DNA of 15,466 nucleotides from JBFJVZ01 sp041623895. Its GTDB lineage: Bacteria; Planctomycetota; Planctomycetia; Pirellulales; Pirellulaceae. The notes below the pieces were generated by a model. It was not told where the DNA came from. It did not search any database and saw only the letters and a program-made list of their open reading frames with translations. Where the stretch lies: contig JBFJVZ010000156.1 in the NCBI GenBank assembly GCA_041623895.1, positions 1 through 15,466 of the forward strand, given 5' to 3'. This document shows positions 15,253-15,466 of this stretch, piece by piece (position 1 is the stretch's first letter; each line of letters starts with the position of its first letter). A program made the translations under genes and the position numbers.

Positions 15253-15272
15253 GACCGACCCGCGCGTCGGTC
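15253..15272. other. Short perfect hairpin
   Basis: GACCGAC (15253-15259) and GTCGGTC (15266-15272) form a 7-bp GC-rich stem with a 6-base loop. There is no T-tract and no adjacent gene end in the window, so it may be part of the intergenic repeat region and not a terminator. Confidence 0.35.
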
Positions 15273-15385
15273 AAATTCACCGAAGCGAGTCTGCCGTATC
15301 TCTAACTGAACTCGGTCGATGCAACCGCCGGCACGGAGAAATACGCGGTTTCTGCTTCGGTGTGCTCACTCACTCCGTTCTGGCA

Positions 15386-15444
15386 CCCTTCTCCCCCACA
15401 AGTGAAAGCGAGTGTTGCTCGCTTTCACTTGTGGGGGAGAAGGG
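15386..15444. repeat. Perfect 27-bp inverted repeat (long hairpin, REP-like)
   Basis: Bases 15386-15412 (containing CCCCCACAAGTGAAAGCGAG) are exactly the reverse complement of 15418-15444, separated by TGTTG. The flank continues as GGCCGGGGATGAGGGGGAGG to the window end. Sequences of the form ctcatccccggcccttctccc are commonly seen as dispersed intergenic palindromes in many bacterial genomes, so this is probably one copy of a REP-like family. It could also act as a very stable transcription terminator or RNA hairpin for a gene to the right. The repeat may extend past the window edge. Confidence 0.75.
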
Positions 15445-15466
15445 CCGGGGATGAGGGGGAGGTCAC

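Larger units (their letters stand above)
14947..15466. other. Non-coding stretch without a recognisable gene
   Basis: The 520 bases upstream of the Asp/Gly repeat gene contain only short open frames with Arg/Ser/Pro-rich shadow-like translations and no credible ribosome binding sites or family motifs. The first 100 bases presumably hold that gene's promoter, but I cannot identify clear -35/-10 boxes. Two hairpins in the right half are listed separately. A gene could begin outside the window to the right. Confidence 0.5.

Overview
The window looks like chromosomal DNA from a Pirellulaceae-type planctomycete (Planctomycetota). The evidence is the gene content: a DUF3500 protein, a Pirellula/Verrucomicrobium-type heme-binding domain (TIGR02603) joined to a DUF6797-like region, a large multiheme cytochrome, a Tat-exported formylglycine sulfatase, a secreted glycoside hydrolase with discoidin domains, and exported WD40-like and Asp/Gly-rich repeat proteins. 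Most products carry export signals, so this is mainly a cell-envelope/periplasm locus. No tRNA, rRNA, CRISPR array, integrase or intact transposase was seen.

Layout. 1-581: C-terminal part of a DUF3500 protein (+). 582-920: non-coding, containing a 263-bp segment bounded by 26/27-bp inverted repeats. 921-2141: exported WD40-like propeller protein (-). 2142-2346: relic of an EF-hand protein (-). 2434-3489: exported thioredoxin-like protein (+) whose frame is interrupted by a single UGA. That UGA sits exactly at the thioredoxin nucleophile position and is followed by a hairpin fitting the bacterial SECIS consensus, so I read it as a selenoprotein with Sec79. 3517-3801: DUF427 protein (-). 3957-4775: Sir2 deacetylase lacking the usual zinc cysteines (-). 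4776-4943: divergent promoter region with palindromes. 4944-8126 and 8144-9568: a two-gene electron-transfer operon (+), made of a cytochrome c / DUF6797 / propeller / type-1-copper fusion and a heptaheme cytochrome. 9585-9674: N-terminal stub of a lost sulfatase (+). 9690-11093: Tat sulfatase (-). 11119-11336: frameshifted fossil of a PQQ-like propeller protein (+). 11463-14036: secreted (alpha/alpha)6-type glycoside hydrolase with two discoidin domains (+). 14206-14946: exported Asp/Gly repeat protein, possibly frameshifted near its end (-). 14947-15466: no gene, but a perfect 27-bp hairpin repeat near the window edge.

How the genes may work together (inference). The sulfatase and glycoside hydrolase fit desulfation and cleavage of a complex, possibly sulfated, glycan outside the cytoplasm. 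The copper/heme fusion and the heptaheme cytochrome probably form a periplasmic electron-transfer pair. The selenoprotein would be an exported thiol/selenol redox enzyme.

The most interesting observation is the candidate selenoprotein at 2434-3489. An ordinary ORF caller would split it into two genes or call it a pseudogene. Three decayed gene fragments (EF-hand, sulfatase N-terminus, propeller C-terminus) in the intergenic gaps show that the region has been rearranged.
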